From the NCBI GenBank assembly GCA_035041965.1, contig JAPYMA010000183.1, positions 1 to 64,000 of the forward strand: a DNA stretch of 64,000 bases. The letters are read 5' to 3'. The position numbers and the translations under genes were made by a program. How positions within the stretch are numbered: position 1 is the stretch's first letter; each line of letters opens with the position of its first letter. The notes under the pieces were generated by a model. That model was not told the DNA's origin. It worked only from the letters and a program-made list of their open reading frames with translations, and made no database searches. The DNA comes from Anisakis pegreffii (Eukaryota; Nematoda; Chromadorea; Rhabditida; Anisakidae). Below are positions 39,835 to 50,900 of the stretch, piece by piece.

Positions 39835-40255
39835 CACTTTAAGATTTTTAAAAATATTTGACAAATACAATTCGCAAACAATGTTATGTGATGATCGAAT
39901 CAATAAAGCTTCCAAATGCTCGTACACAAATAAGTGGAAGTTGAGACTGTTATCAAATAAAGATTACTCTTCAAAATTTCACTGTCTTACTGTAAAAAAT
40001 TCTATGCTGAATTCTAAGGATCTATTCTCTCGTCTAGCATCAAAAAAAAAACGAAAACGAGCCACAGGTCCAGGCCAGCCCAGCTCCAGAGCAAGACAGT
40101 TAGCATGTAGGAAGCGAGGAAATATAGATGTCAAAGAATTTCAAAATAAAGTGGTCTTCTCGCCCAAGAAAAGAGCCACACCGCAAGGCTACCCATGTGA
40201 TAAGCATGCAACCAGGGTCAGCACGGATGGTAATTACCAACACACAAGACATTAA
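39830..40255 (+). CDS. Unrecognised 141-codon open frame, basic
   Basis: The frame is open for 141 codons from a TTG, with no early ATG; an internal Met occurs at residue 18. It is basic, with a lysine/arginine cluster (SKKKRKRATGPGQPSSRAR) resembling a nuclear localisation signal. The local base composition around 40060-40110 (GGTCCAGGCCAGCCCAGCTC) is richer in GC than its surroundings. I recognise no domain. It may be a fragment of an inserted sequence rather than a gene. Confidence 0.15.
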   Translation: MATLRFLKIFDKYNSQTMLCDDRINKASKCSYTNKWKLRLLSNKDYSSKFHCLTVKNSMLNSKDLFSRLASKKKRKRATGPGQPSSRARQLACRKRGNIDVKEFQNKVVFSPKKRATPQGYPCDKHATRVSTDGNYQHTRH

Positions 40256-40764
40256 ATCTTCCTTTGTGCTTTTTATGCCAGATTCTATTCAGAAAATTGT
40301 TCTTGACTGCATTAATTCAGAAGGAGGATATGTTTTTGGAGAGAGGCGGGAGGGAATGGACCAAGCCCATTCACATACCTAATTCGAGCTTCTTATCCTT
40401 GTTGAACTTTTCAGATCCGAAAGAGAATCAGCAGAATTCCTGTGGGATGCAAAAACACACACAGATTAAAACTTTGCCCCTCATGCGTTTTACAAAAGTC
40501 AGTAGTTTTGAAAAATCTTGCCTCGCTTGCAAATTTGTTTCCAGTTTCCATATCTTGTTTCAATTGATTTTTTTATTGTGCTGTTTATACCAGCATATAT
40601 ACTCTTTATACTGCTTATAATTGGGACGAAGTAAACATCTGTTGAGTATTTTAACATAAGAGTGTTTGATCGTGAGGCATTAAAAAGCACAAAATGTAAC
40701 GCATCCACCAGAATCGCAAACACCGGCTGTGTAACAAAAACATAAACATCACATAAGGGTTAAA

Positions 40765-43700
40765 TCATTTGGTTGAACCAGATTCTTCGCCTTCTCGATC
40801 ACCATTATTGTTTTCATCACTACGCCTGTCCACGGACTCATTCGCAGTATCCGGCGAACTCCTTTCGAAAGCACTCACTCCGATCATTTCCTCCTCCCTT
40901 TTCCTCACAACTTTCTCGTCGTCTTCATTCTGATGTTCCTCATTCGATTTCAGTGCATTTGGAACTGTCTAAAAATAATTAATTAGGGTGATAAATTGAA
41001 ATGACAATTGTTCGTTACTTCATTCGTCGATTCATCGATTACAGTGAAGGGATTCAATTCCCACAGAATTTGAGAGATAATAAGTAATGAGAGGAATTAT
41101 GATCGCTTGATATTGATAAAAACAGATCGAACTAAAAGAGCTGACCAGTCATGAACAGGTTGTATATTTCACAAGTTAGAGTACATTGTTAACAATCTTA
41201 CTTGAAAGCGCTCTACTGAAAGCGACGTGTCATGAGATCCGATAGAAGAGTCAGAATCGGACGGAGTTACTGTATACCTTCTATCAAATTCTGATTCATT
41301 CAACAAGGCGTCTATTGCAGATTCATCATAGTCGATTGGAATCCTATAAAACATGCAAACAGTGACAATACAACGAACAAAATATTCATCAAATTTTGTG
41401 ATTCGCATTAGAGCAGCATAGAATCTCTCGCAAGAATGTTTCGTCAACTTGTGTTGTTCTATTTCTGAAAGCCTTCAATTACTTGCGTAATCAGCGGCCA
41501 TTGCAGTGGAAATCCGTTGCGAAATCACCTTTTTTTCGACTGTGAGCGTTTTTTGTGAAATATATTAATATTGCAGCATCGAAAACAAGACGAAAGCTGA
41601 AGCAAAGTAACGGAGCAAACTTTTTGATGGAGCAGTGAGCATCATTTTGTTTGTTATATTCATCCCATACTTGCTTTGCGTCTTTACTCAAATCAGGTGC
41701 TTTAATGTGTGTTATCGCTATGTACGGCTTATTTATTTTTGCTTGTTTAAGAAAATCTTGCGATGGCAGGAAACACATCTTAAAAATAAACGTACAATTG
41801 TTATTGTCAGTAATTCGAGCTCCTCAACTGCTAGTTTTGAATATGATGAAAGGCTGCTTATGAATAGAATAATTTCTGCGTGGCTCAAAAATAGCAAAAT
41901 CACATTAATAAGGCTAACAATAAATCCAAGCGATTATCTCATTGAACGCCTTTCCTACTATTGATAGATGGTTCAGCTTCATAAATATTTTTTTGAATAA
42001 TTACATGACAGGTGTTGAAGGCTGACTAGTTCATACATATTATATAAACTTTTATTATCACATAGTAAAATAAGAACTTACAGTAAGATCATATTGGGTT
42101 CGAGGGTCTACTGTGAATGTCTCAATATGAGACCTATGAAATTTTGGATCAAGAGGGCAGTGCACTCGCACAGCTCGCCGTACCTTCAAACTTTCTTCTT
42201 ATTAGATTGGAGAGACGCATATTATAACCAATGAATAATGCGTAACTTTTTGCAGTTATGTTCTTAGATCGCGAATACTGAACGGTTTGAATATTGACTT
42301 GAGAAACAGTTTCAACTGTCAGTAAAACACCTGTTACACTATGTTTACGTGAAACATTATCGAAGTTCGGAAATTTAAAGAAATGATCAAATTGAAAGAG
42401 TGAATGAATAGGAATTGGCATGAAGTCTTACATTAGTTGGATTAATGAACGACATTGTTGTGAAAAGGCGTTTCATATTTCTGGCATTGATGACTTCGAA
42501 AAGAACAGTCTTACTCGGGATGCAATGCAACGCCGTAATGCTGCTGTCCGCATTTAACACTCTATCAGCATTGCAGGTATCATTCGAAGATATTTTATTC
42601 TCTGACATTACTGAGCCGTTCTCTTGAGAGGTCATTTCTTTCTCATTTGATGCCTCAAAATATGCTCGCAGACTGAAATTTCATGGATTGATTCTTAGAA
42701 AAGCAAATCAATATTAGGTTCATGTGTGTGAAGTAGATGAATGAACTTCGGCTGTTATTTTCATCTACGATAAACTAAGAATGTGAATGCTGCCTATCGA
42801 ATTTCAATGTGAAAGTTCACCATGAATTTGAAAATTTTTTCGAGTCAATTTCTATGAGTATACATATTTAGTAAATGAAGTTAGCAGTTAGTAATCTCAG
42901 TGATCTTGTCACTATTTGAATGCGAGTAAGAAGCGAAACTCAGCAGATCGACGGCAGGAAAACGTGAGCTGAAAAAAATCTGGAATTTAATTTTATGGCA
43001 TCTAACGAATATTTTTCCATACAACTCAACTTCGAAGATTTAAGAATAGAAAAGGAATTGACCGTTTTATTTTATGTGCTTTTATTTCGTTATCCTTGCA
43101 GCGTTCTTCACTTGCATCAACTGGCATATAATGAACGGAGAAGAATTGCTCATCTCGCACCTTATCAGACGTTTCAACGTTTGGCACGTAGCTTATCTGC
43201 ACAAATTGATAGCAGTATTGAATAATGAGTCTTCATTGGATAATAATAACTGCATTCACTTACAACGGATATAATGGATAATGTTACCATCATACGGATT
43301 ATGTATACGCCATGAAAGATGATTTGACTGTCATCATTTGTACTCAGCATTTATGTACCTTCAACAGAAAACAAAGCGATGATCTAATTTGCGTTGCTTC
43401 ACGCATCAATCCAATGCAACAAGCAACATCAAGTTTTCATAGTTTGAATCTGTCCCATTTTCATTCGTGCAATTTCCTTGCTAATGATTACGATTAGTTT
43501 TATGTGCCTCGATGTGACGTATAAGGAAATGACACTCATGCATCCAACATGCAAAATATGACAGGCACAAAAGAAGTGTTCATTTCGTTCACTTCAAAAG
43601 CAGCAATAGACAGTCACAGGGCACATGCACATCTTGGGCACTTGTTTTTCTTAGACCGAACCAACTACCGCAGCTAAAAGCAGTTCACTGGACCGAACCC

Positions 43701-44750
43701 CGCTTGTCCCACTATTAGCCGGAAGTGGGAAAATTGACTGGGCTCTAATGCTGTGTATCTGCCTGATACTTTTACTGAAATCGTATTTTGTTGAAAGTGA
43801 TTTGTATGATGCGAAAACACATTAAATATTAGTTTTGCAGTTTACTCCTGGGTAAGTGCTATACAAGACCATGCCCAAGTACAGTTTTCACAAGGGTACA
43901 ATAAAGTTGTTGAGCAAAATTATAAGTGAGTATTCAATGCATTTACTTTGACGGGTAATTCTGAATGCGGTTCCAGTTGAAATGTTGCAGGATGAACAGT
44001 GAACATCTCATTACATGTTGTTTTCACTTTACATAGGTGCGTTCGCTAAAAGAACTTAAATACAACTGAAAATTACTTCAGCAATAATGAATTAATTTCT
44101 GTAGAATTCATGAGATATTACGATGAAAATTTCTGATGCAGCTGAGATCGTTTCACCACTTATTCTTATTTCATTGATGGCATTTTTATTTGATCACGAA
44201 ATGGTTTGCTGATCCCATAATATCATTGAAATTTTCATCGTAAACCAAACGATGCAGATAATTCAGTTTCAAACTGTTTAAGATTGATAGGTAAGGTCAG
44301 TGATATGAGACGTTTAAAAAAAAAATTACTGCTCACTCACTACTGATGACAGAAGCAGACGCTCACTGCTCACCAGTTTATTCAGTGTTGCTCGCACACT
44401 GCTCATACTCATATTTTGCTCAAGTGCTCAAATCCTCGTTTACTGTTTCGTTGCACTCAAGGACTACGTGAAGTTTCACAGTTTTTAAAGGATACATCAT
44501 TCTCTGGTCCAGTTGATGTTGATAATAGGTTGTTTAGAACGAACACTATTTTTAAGGTATGAAGAAACGAAAATGTTTCGGTAAATAAACCAATCGCTAT
44601 ACTAACTGCAGTTGGATTTCCAACAAGAAGAATCGCGCTAATTGGCTCATCATCATCGTTTCGTTGATTGAACACAACACAATCCCTCCGACGGACCCTT
44701 TCATATGAAACCAAGTCTAATCCAAAGTCAGCGTCCGTATCACTTTGCAT
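40765..44750 (-). CDS. Protein with two tandem MSP (VAP/major sperm protein) domains, 9 exons
   Basis: Exons in coding order: 44750-44607, 44045-43947, 43196-43063, 42672-42432, 42315-42299, 42133-42082, 41778-41621, 41343-41202, 40968-40765 (TGA). Every junction is GT-AG, phases agree, and the sum is 1191 nt (396 codons plus stop). Domain 1 (about 12-133) shows the MSP pattern: LLVGNPTA, then CKVKTTCNEMFTVHP, LEPHSELPVKISYVP, FFSVHYMPVDA and KIKRLRAYFEA. A Ser/Asn-rich linker follows. Domain 2 (about 173-289) has MSFINPTN, then LKLFLKSHIETFTVDP, YDLTMCFLPSQDF, KPYIAITHIKAPDLSKDAKQ and KKIPIDYDES. An acidic, Ser-rich tail (about 290-396) ends GEESGSTK. No membrane segment is visible, unlike VAPs and MOSPD1/3. 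MSP domains bind FFAT-type peptides at ER contacts or polymerise in nematode sperm; which applies here is unknown. Short exons hide the gene from ORF scans. Confidence 0.85.
42299..42315 (-). other. 17-nt microexon of the double-MSP gene
   Basis: The sequence on the minus strand is CAG, then 17 nt, then GTCAAT. It enters in phase 0 after NPTN and leaves in phase 2, adding LKLFL plus two bases of a Lys codon. This is exactly what is needed to join exon 42672-42432 to exon 42133-42082 in frame. It supplies the beta-strand after the conserved NPT turn of the second MSP domain. No alternative splice choice I tried gives an open frame. Confidence 0.75.
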
Positions 44751-44768
44751 CGCATTAATACTCAACTG
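44751..44768 (-). promoter_or_regulatory. Candidate trans-splice acceptor and 15-nt leader of the double-MSP gene
   Basis: On the minus strand GGTTCAG ends at 44766, followed by TTGAGTATTAATGCG and then the ATG at 44750. An isolated acceptor 15 nt from the start codon, without an upstream coding exon, suggests spliced-leader addition. The frame is open upstream of the ATG as well (to 44885), so a longer N-terminus cannot be excluded. Confidence 0.45.
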
Positions 44769-45073
44769 AACCGTCCTGCCGACGCAACAATCCCACATGT
44801 GATTGACTCTTTGAATGTTTCTTTTGAAATATAATTTTTGTTGAATTTTTGCATTCGCATCAAAAATTTGAATTTGAAGCATCACTTGATTGAATGAAGC
44901 TCACGCGTAGGCTCAGTTCTACTCTTAGGCTTGGTGTCAGCCTTAGGATAAGGCTTACGATAACTTTTAACTTTTTTAAGGAATGAAATCTACTAAAGTT
45001 TTTCCCTGCTGAAATTACCCTCCACGAGATTTTCCCATTGTTTTAAGTTTTGTCATGAAACGTTCGAGCACAG

Positions 45074-45306
45074 TTTAATGCGGTACTTGTGCTGTTTAGT
45101 CCCTCCACCCGTACGCAAGATCACGCGCGCGTGCGCGTAGCCACGCCCACTGAGTGCTAGGGCATGGCCGAAGTCAGCGTAACAGAATGGGTGTGGCCTA
45201 AAGCGCGTATGACAACGTGCGGCGGTGTTGTTGAAAGCGCAAATGGTAATGCACGCTTGTCTGCGTGCGGGTGGAGAGACTAAACAGCATAAGTGCTTTT
45301 AATGCG
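45074..45306. repeat. 9-bp target-site duplication flanking the MITE
   Basis: TTTAATGCG is present at 45074-45082 and again at 45298-45306, exactly bordering the inverted-repeat element. The intact duplication indicates insertion rather than local rearrangement. Confidence 0.8.
45083..45297. mobile_element. 215-bp foldback MITE, MULE-like
   Basis: Terminal inverted repeats of about 35 bp (45083-45117 and 45262-45296) match at roughly 31 positions and share the core CTGTTTAGTC followed by CTCCACCCG. The pairing continues imperfectly inward (GCCACGCCCACT against GCCACACCCATT), so most of the element can fold back. It is flanked by the 9-bp direct repeat TTTAATGCG (45074-45082 and 45298-45306). 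It is much richer in GC than its surroundings and includes a CG/CA alternating stretch. It has no coding capacity. Long terminal repeats with a 9-bp duplication suggest mobilisation by a Mutator-like transposase; the family assignment is inference. Confidence 0.85.
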
Positions 45307-47677
45307 AACAAAATTAGAAGAGTTCGATCGTGGCATTTGGCGAAGTGTCATCATGCTTTACCGATGCTTCAATAGCGAAACTTAAGCGAACCTCAAATGT
45401 CGATTTATCGGTTGTGACATATAAATTGACCACGCTTTTGATTGTGATCGTTTACGTAACGTGTGTCGTTTCAAAGCTTTATTTGTGTATCGTTACGTTC
45501 GTTGGTTTGTATAGAATATGGAATTCGCAGAGAAAGAATGACAGTGTGGTAGTGGCTCTTCCTTGTTTAAATGAATTGATATCATCCTCGTGTATTACTC
45601 ACAGAGCCTATCACTAACTTCAGTACCCAACGGTTTTGGCATCCTAGTCACATGCTCCATTCGTACGTATTCAAATTATTATCACTAAAACTGAGTGTAC
45701 GTAATTTTTAAAAACAACTAAAGTGCTCCATATGCATGCATCAAAAATTATTTCGAGTCATGTTCATACAGTCCAAGCGACACTGGTTGTGAGAGGCTCT
45801 GCTTATGAAGGTTGCTCATCACTTCGTTAAAATCTATTTCGGAACATCTTCAAGCGTGCTCCTCCCATTTAGAACTCTTATTTTACAACTCGAAGCGGTG
45901 GCTGATTCAGATCAGTTTTATTAAGTATGCTAGTGAAAATGTCGATGAAGATTCATCGCAGCACTGACTGGATTAATGATATCGGTTTGGAAATTCATGA
46001 ACGTACGTTCGGATGCTCCATGGCTATGGAAAAACTATACGTTGGTGTGGTCTTGTGTTTGTTTCTAGACTGTACTTAACATCAGATCCGCACTCTTTGC
46101 CGTGCTCTTATGCTTAACTCAAATTTATTTTCAGGAATCTTAGATATCAGATCAGTTTTACTCAATGCATTATTTCATATAATTACAGGCAGCAGCATTA
46201 TCAGTCAATCTTCTTTCAGCTATTCCACGTGATCCTTCTTGATATAAAACCGATCAATTTAACCATAGCGTTTTGCTTCACAAAAATGGTTTCCTTGGAA
46301 AATTTCAAGTTTATTTCATGCTCGTTTCTCAACTGTTAAATGTCTATCACATCGTATTCACTGCTCATCTCATCTCTTTTCTCTTGTGATCCTTATTCTC
46401 TAATGTCATCTCACAAGACGTTTAAAATCACGATTTCCATTCTGAAATGGATTCCTCACATCTTTTCTTCATGACGCCCTCCACTCCTTCCCCTTTCTCA
46501 TTCTCTCCCTGTATTCTCACGTTTTCAGCAGTCTGATGTCTATGATTTACATCCGAACTATTGCGTACGTCGTACCAGTTGTGAGATCGATCAATCATAA
46601 ACCAACTGAGATATCCTTTCAACGAAAGACGAATGTATTTACTGCAAAAACTTGTACATTACTGTTGGTCGTGGGCTTTATTCCATCAAATCAGTGTTCT
46701 AAAATGGCACGATTATCTGTATTCGACGTTTATCACCGACATTTCTGCAAAAATTCTTTCACTCTATATTTTAAACCAATGCTTCCAAAAATATTCTGTC
46801 GTATCCAGAAATACTTTCCTAAATTCTTTGATCCGATTGTGATTAGATTAAACAGTCATCCCTCGATCATCCTCTGCTCATTACTTGCATTCGCGACTAT
46901 CTTAGTCCATTAATGCATAACCTTCATGTTAATTCGGGATTTCTTTCTTGGTACCAGATATTTTAAATAATGTATGTTTTCAACTATTTTCCGATACAAT
47001 TTCTGATGATTTGTTTCAATGGTTATGTGACATTTCGCATTTACTGAAATCCTAGTTTTAAATGTCGTTCCTTGGCCTTTATTGGCTCAATTCTTGTGTA
47101 TAGGATATCACTGTGGTTACGTTTCTGGAAACGACTTTTGTAAATATCCCATTAGCAGGTTCTTTGAGTAGTTTAATAGCCAGTCATCCAACAGAATTGA
47201 TATGATTGGAGCCATAGATTTTGATATTATTGTGAGAGGGTTGGTTAACATCTCACAGAATGCCGTTCCAAACATGCCTTAGCGGGAAGGATGCAATGTT
47301 TGAAAAATGCCCAAAGTGAAGGTGCAACACATTTTTCAAGTTTTCTGGATACAGAATCTGCGCATAGCCCTTTCTTTGTAGCTTATCAGAATTTATTTTG
47401 TTTTGCTTCACTCGTTCTTTCAGTTATTTCCATTGTTTTGATGCTCTTAATACCATTTAGAACTTGAATATTTACATATTCATTTGTTAATGTTTACAGT
47501 AGGTCTTGCAACGTTTATGCGCACGTAAACTACTGAATGATGTCAGTTCATCATTATTCGCGATTACTGGATCCGAAAACGTGTGATATCTCTGAAATGA
47601 CACTATCAAACAGAGTATCAAGTAATTTGAGACGATTAAGCAGTGTTAATGTGCGCAGTTATTGAACGTTTTCATCC

Positions 47678-47697
47678 ATAATTATTTCGTGTTTTGT

Positions 47698-47773
<76 letters not shown>

Positions 47774-47795
47774 TAGATAAACGCGAAATAATTGT
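47678..47795. repeat. (AT)n microsatellite at the centre of an inverted repeat
   Basis: A run of about 35 AT dinucleotides (47701-47771) ends in GATAGATA. Arms flank it: ATAATTATTTCGTGTTT (47678-47694) pairs with AAACGCGAAATAATTGT (47779-47795), matching at 15 of 17 positions. The whole block could extrude as a long cruciform. It lies about 140 bp before the start codon of the TSC22-like gene. Confidence 0.9.
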
Positions 47796-47858
47796 GTAAT
47801 TTGCGATCGTACCGTCAGAATATTTTGAGCCTGAATTCTTTTCTGAATATATCTATGT

Positions 47859-47935
47859 AACTGTTTCAGCTTAAAGAATAATAAACGCGAATGCGTGATG
47901 CTTGTTTTATGTGAAGGCGAGAACTGCTGTCAATT
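47859..47935 (+). promoter_or_regulatory. Candidate trans-splice acceptor and leader of the TSC22-like gene
   Basis: AACTGTTTCAG ends at 47869, 66 nt before the ATG at 47936, and no upstream exon is seen. The leader contains a very short upstream ORF starting ATGCGTGATG at about 47891, ending in TGA after seven codons. Spliced-leader addition at this acceptor is inferred. Confidence 0.4.
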
Positions 47936-50900
47936 ATGGGCGTAGCAAGCGCCGAAAATAGTGATACAGCTGCGGATATGACTACCGCTAAACCTAGAGA
48001 GAGACAGTTTCAGGTAGGAAATACTTTGCCCTTTTTTTTGATTTCCTACATAGTTTACGTTGAAGCGCTTGGAAATGTTAGCGTTATGCTCGCATCTCAT
48101 TTTTGAACATAATGCAATTGATCAGATCTATCAGTGTACTATTCATGTTCCGTAGTCAAAGTCGCATTCGTTGCGGTGAGGGCGTAATGATTGAATTTTC
48201 GATTGCAATCACCTTATAGTAAGGTCTCATTGGCACAGAATTGATTATTGGCCAACCCTCGAGAGGTAAAGTGGTAGTGTCGATTAGTGAAAATTTTGCT
48301 ACAGGATTGGTTGATTTTGCTGTTCTCGAGCCAATGAGCAATCGTTGTCCAATTTTTTTGTCTTGTTTAACGGAAATGCACTCTTTGAAATTCGTTTGCT
48401 GTTCGTATACTCATTTAACTGTCATCACAGTTATAATGAAATTGCTCATAGCTTTTGCAAGTTGTTTTCGAATTATTTCGAAGAGATTAGTTCGATTTAA
48501 GGTTGTCCCCGTACCGGGCAAATTCACACGTGGCCGCTGGCAGTGTTGGGATTATAGGGACGATAAACCAGACGTCTCTGAAAAAATTCTTGATTTTACC
48601 GATAAATCTGAGAAGAACGTTGCTCCATCAAGTTAGAATTTCTCATTTTTCTAACGTTCTTTCTTTCAATCGATTTAATCCAATAAATGATTGCCGAAAT
48701 AATGTTCCTTTCGAGAAACGATTCCAATCGTCATATCAAATACGTCTGAGTATATTCTCACTGATGACTCTAAGGTCGAAGTTGTTTTTTTGCGCTGATT
48801 TCGAGAAAAATATCACATATGGTTATTTCGTATTGTTAGTGACAACTGTGTGCAGTTGAATTTATTTCTTGGTGGAGGACTGATATAATGAGTTGTTTAG
48901 TAGCAGAGCAGTGGGTAGCATGTGGTTATTATCCTGATATTGAGTAAAGATTCGAACTGGGATGAAATTTGAAGATAACGACAAATGTTGACTATGAAAT
49001 GATGATAATTGGATACTTTCATTTGTAGCTGTGAATGCGGAGGCACAGTCGAACACAAACGCAACTTCGAATATCACATCACAATTGAGTGCCGATTGCG
49101 CGAGTGCAGCACATCCGATTATTGAACAGCCACAGACAATACTGAAGGCACAACAGCAACCTGCAGGAAATGCTGTCGTAAATGCTGTGAATGCAACTCA
49201 GAATCAAGCAGATATATCGTTGTCAACATCAACAAGCACACAGCAAGCACTTGCACATAAAGAATCAAGTACCATTGTTGTTACATCCATCGCACCTGCA
49301 CCCGTCACTCCGGTTCATCGCACTTCTTCATCATCTATCGACATCGACGACACGACCAATGTTCCCGATAATGCTGATAATTTAGCTAATATCCAGGTCT
49401 CATTTCCTTTTTTTCATGAATATCTATGTGCCGTTGATTCGTTTATTTTATTTGCATTTCGTTTATTCTCGACCATATCCACCTCTTCATTCGTGCTGTC
49501 AATCCGCTTTTGATACTCTATCCCATATGCACGTCAACCAACCTCCTCAATCCCCACATGATGCACTCATTTGTAGGCGTGCAGTTTTTTTTGAGTTATA
49601 TCGTTTTGCTACTACGTTCCACTTTGAATCTGTCAATTCATTATTCAGTCTTTCTGAACTGAGATGACTGTGGATGGATGGTTGTATTTACAACCATTTT
49701 GTGAACGCTCAGATATTTTTATGCGCAGTTCGCGACATGATAACTGTTTTAATTTTTTTAAAAATTACATGGATACATTATTTTAAAACTCGGAGTTGGT
49801 CCCGTAGAGGGTCGGATCACTTCGATGAACCAAATTCAATTAGTTTCAGAGTAGCACGTTCATATATTCGCAGTGTCACCAGCTGAAACCGTAAGAAAGG
49901 AATTAGTTTCACTTTTAACCTGGATAATGCTTATGTGACTCCGTTCCTCTCTCATTTTGTGAATAAGCAGTCGTTAAACACGCCATGAAAATTGTTTTAG
50001 GAGAGAGGAAATTGTACAGAATATAGGTCAGATATGATAATGAAAGAGGGAGAGAAAGGAACAGTTTATAATGAAACCGCTCATGAGGGGATACAAATAA
50101 AGGGGATACAACTGAATAACGGTGATATACACGCAAACGCGTACCACTTTTGGACTGACTGCTGAGTACGACGTTGACGATGGAACGATGGTCCCAATGA
50201 AGAGCTTCTCGCAGCGTATCAAAAAACTATTTTCCGTCTCTTTCATAGTGTCACTGTTGTTCAGGATAATTATTAATTGTTGTCAGGTGTTGATTTTATA
50301 TTCTGCAGCCATAGGATCTTTTAATCATATTATTTCTCGAACCGTTCACATGTTTTCTAAAAAAAGGCGTTGCTTTTAGTGGAAACTAATTAATCACGTT
50401 TCATGACAACAACTTCCTTTATGAACACTGTTCGTTCGACTCGAATTTGTGGTAACATTACGTCTGCTGTGGAAATATTGAAGTTTTTAAAATTCCAGAG
50501 CAGGTCTGTCGAATTGGATGAATATATCCTGCCAATGTTTCCTTGTGCGTCATGGGATTTCGACTAATTGGTAGTTCTCTGTTGGCTGAAAGCATTCTCC
50601 TAGACATCTTTATATTGCCTCTTCGTCTGCTCCGGCTAATTGATCTCGTTCATTCAGATGCACTTGAGAAATTGAAATTTGGTTTATTGCTCCTCGCCCT
50701 ACGAATTCTCCAAAAAAAATTTATCACTTTCCTAGTGAGCGTTCAGTTGCATTAAACGATAATGAGCAACAATACGGCAGGCTTTAGAGAAATATAAAAT
50801 CAAGCGATCAACTTCATTTTTTCCATTATCTTTCTTCTGTTACAGTTGTCTTATCCCTGCCATATTTCATGTGACTAGCAACTTAGATGGCTCATCTCTT

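Larger units (their letters stand above)
37042..40764. other. Convergent intergenic region between the PNUTS-like and MSP-domain genes
   Basis: The 3' ends of two convergent genes flank this interval. It holds a short tandem duplication (AAGGAATGTACGATT near 38056 and 38090), two unexplained ORFs (38588-39010 and 39830-40255) and a perfect 13-bp hairpin at 39792-39834. A minus-strand AATAAA at about 40573-40578 could be the polyadenylation signal of the minus-strand gene. Confidence 0.6.
44769..47935. other. Divergent promoter interval between the double-MSP and TSC22-like genes
   Basis: The two genes are transcribed away from each other from this 3.2-kb region. It contains a MITE (45083-45297), an (AT)n tract within an inverted repeat (47678-47795) and the putative leader of the TSC22-like gene. 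The longest ORFs (45330-45617 from a GTG, 46536-46913 from an ATG) are T-rich and hydrophobic and show no domain, so I treat them as chance. Confidence 0.6.

Noticed and set aside
42149..42421. Minus-strand 90-codon ORF as an exon of the double-MSP gene
   Set aside because: Its frame does not fit the phases of the neighbouring exons. The 17-nt microexon in a different frame joins them and completes the MSP fold.
42995..43225. Plus-strand 76-codon ATG ORF with plausible codon use
   Set aside because: It is the antisense shadow of exon 43063-43196 of the double-MSP gene, which has clear domain similarity on the minus strand.
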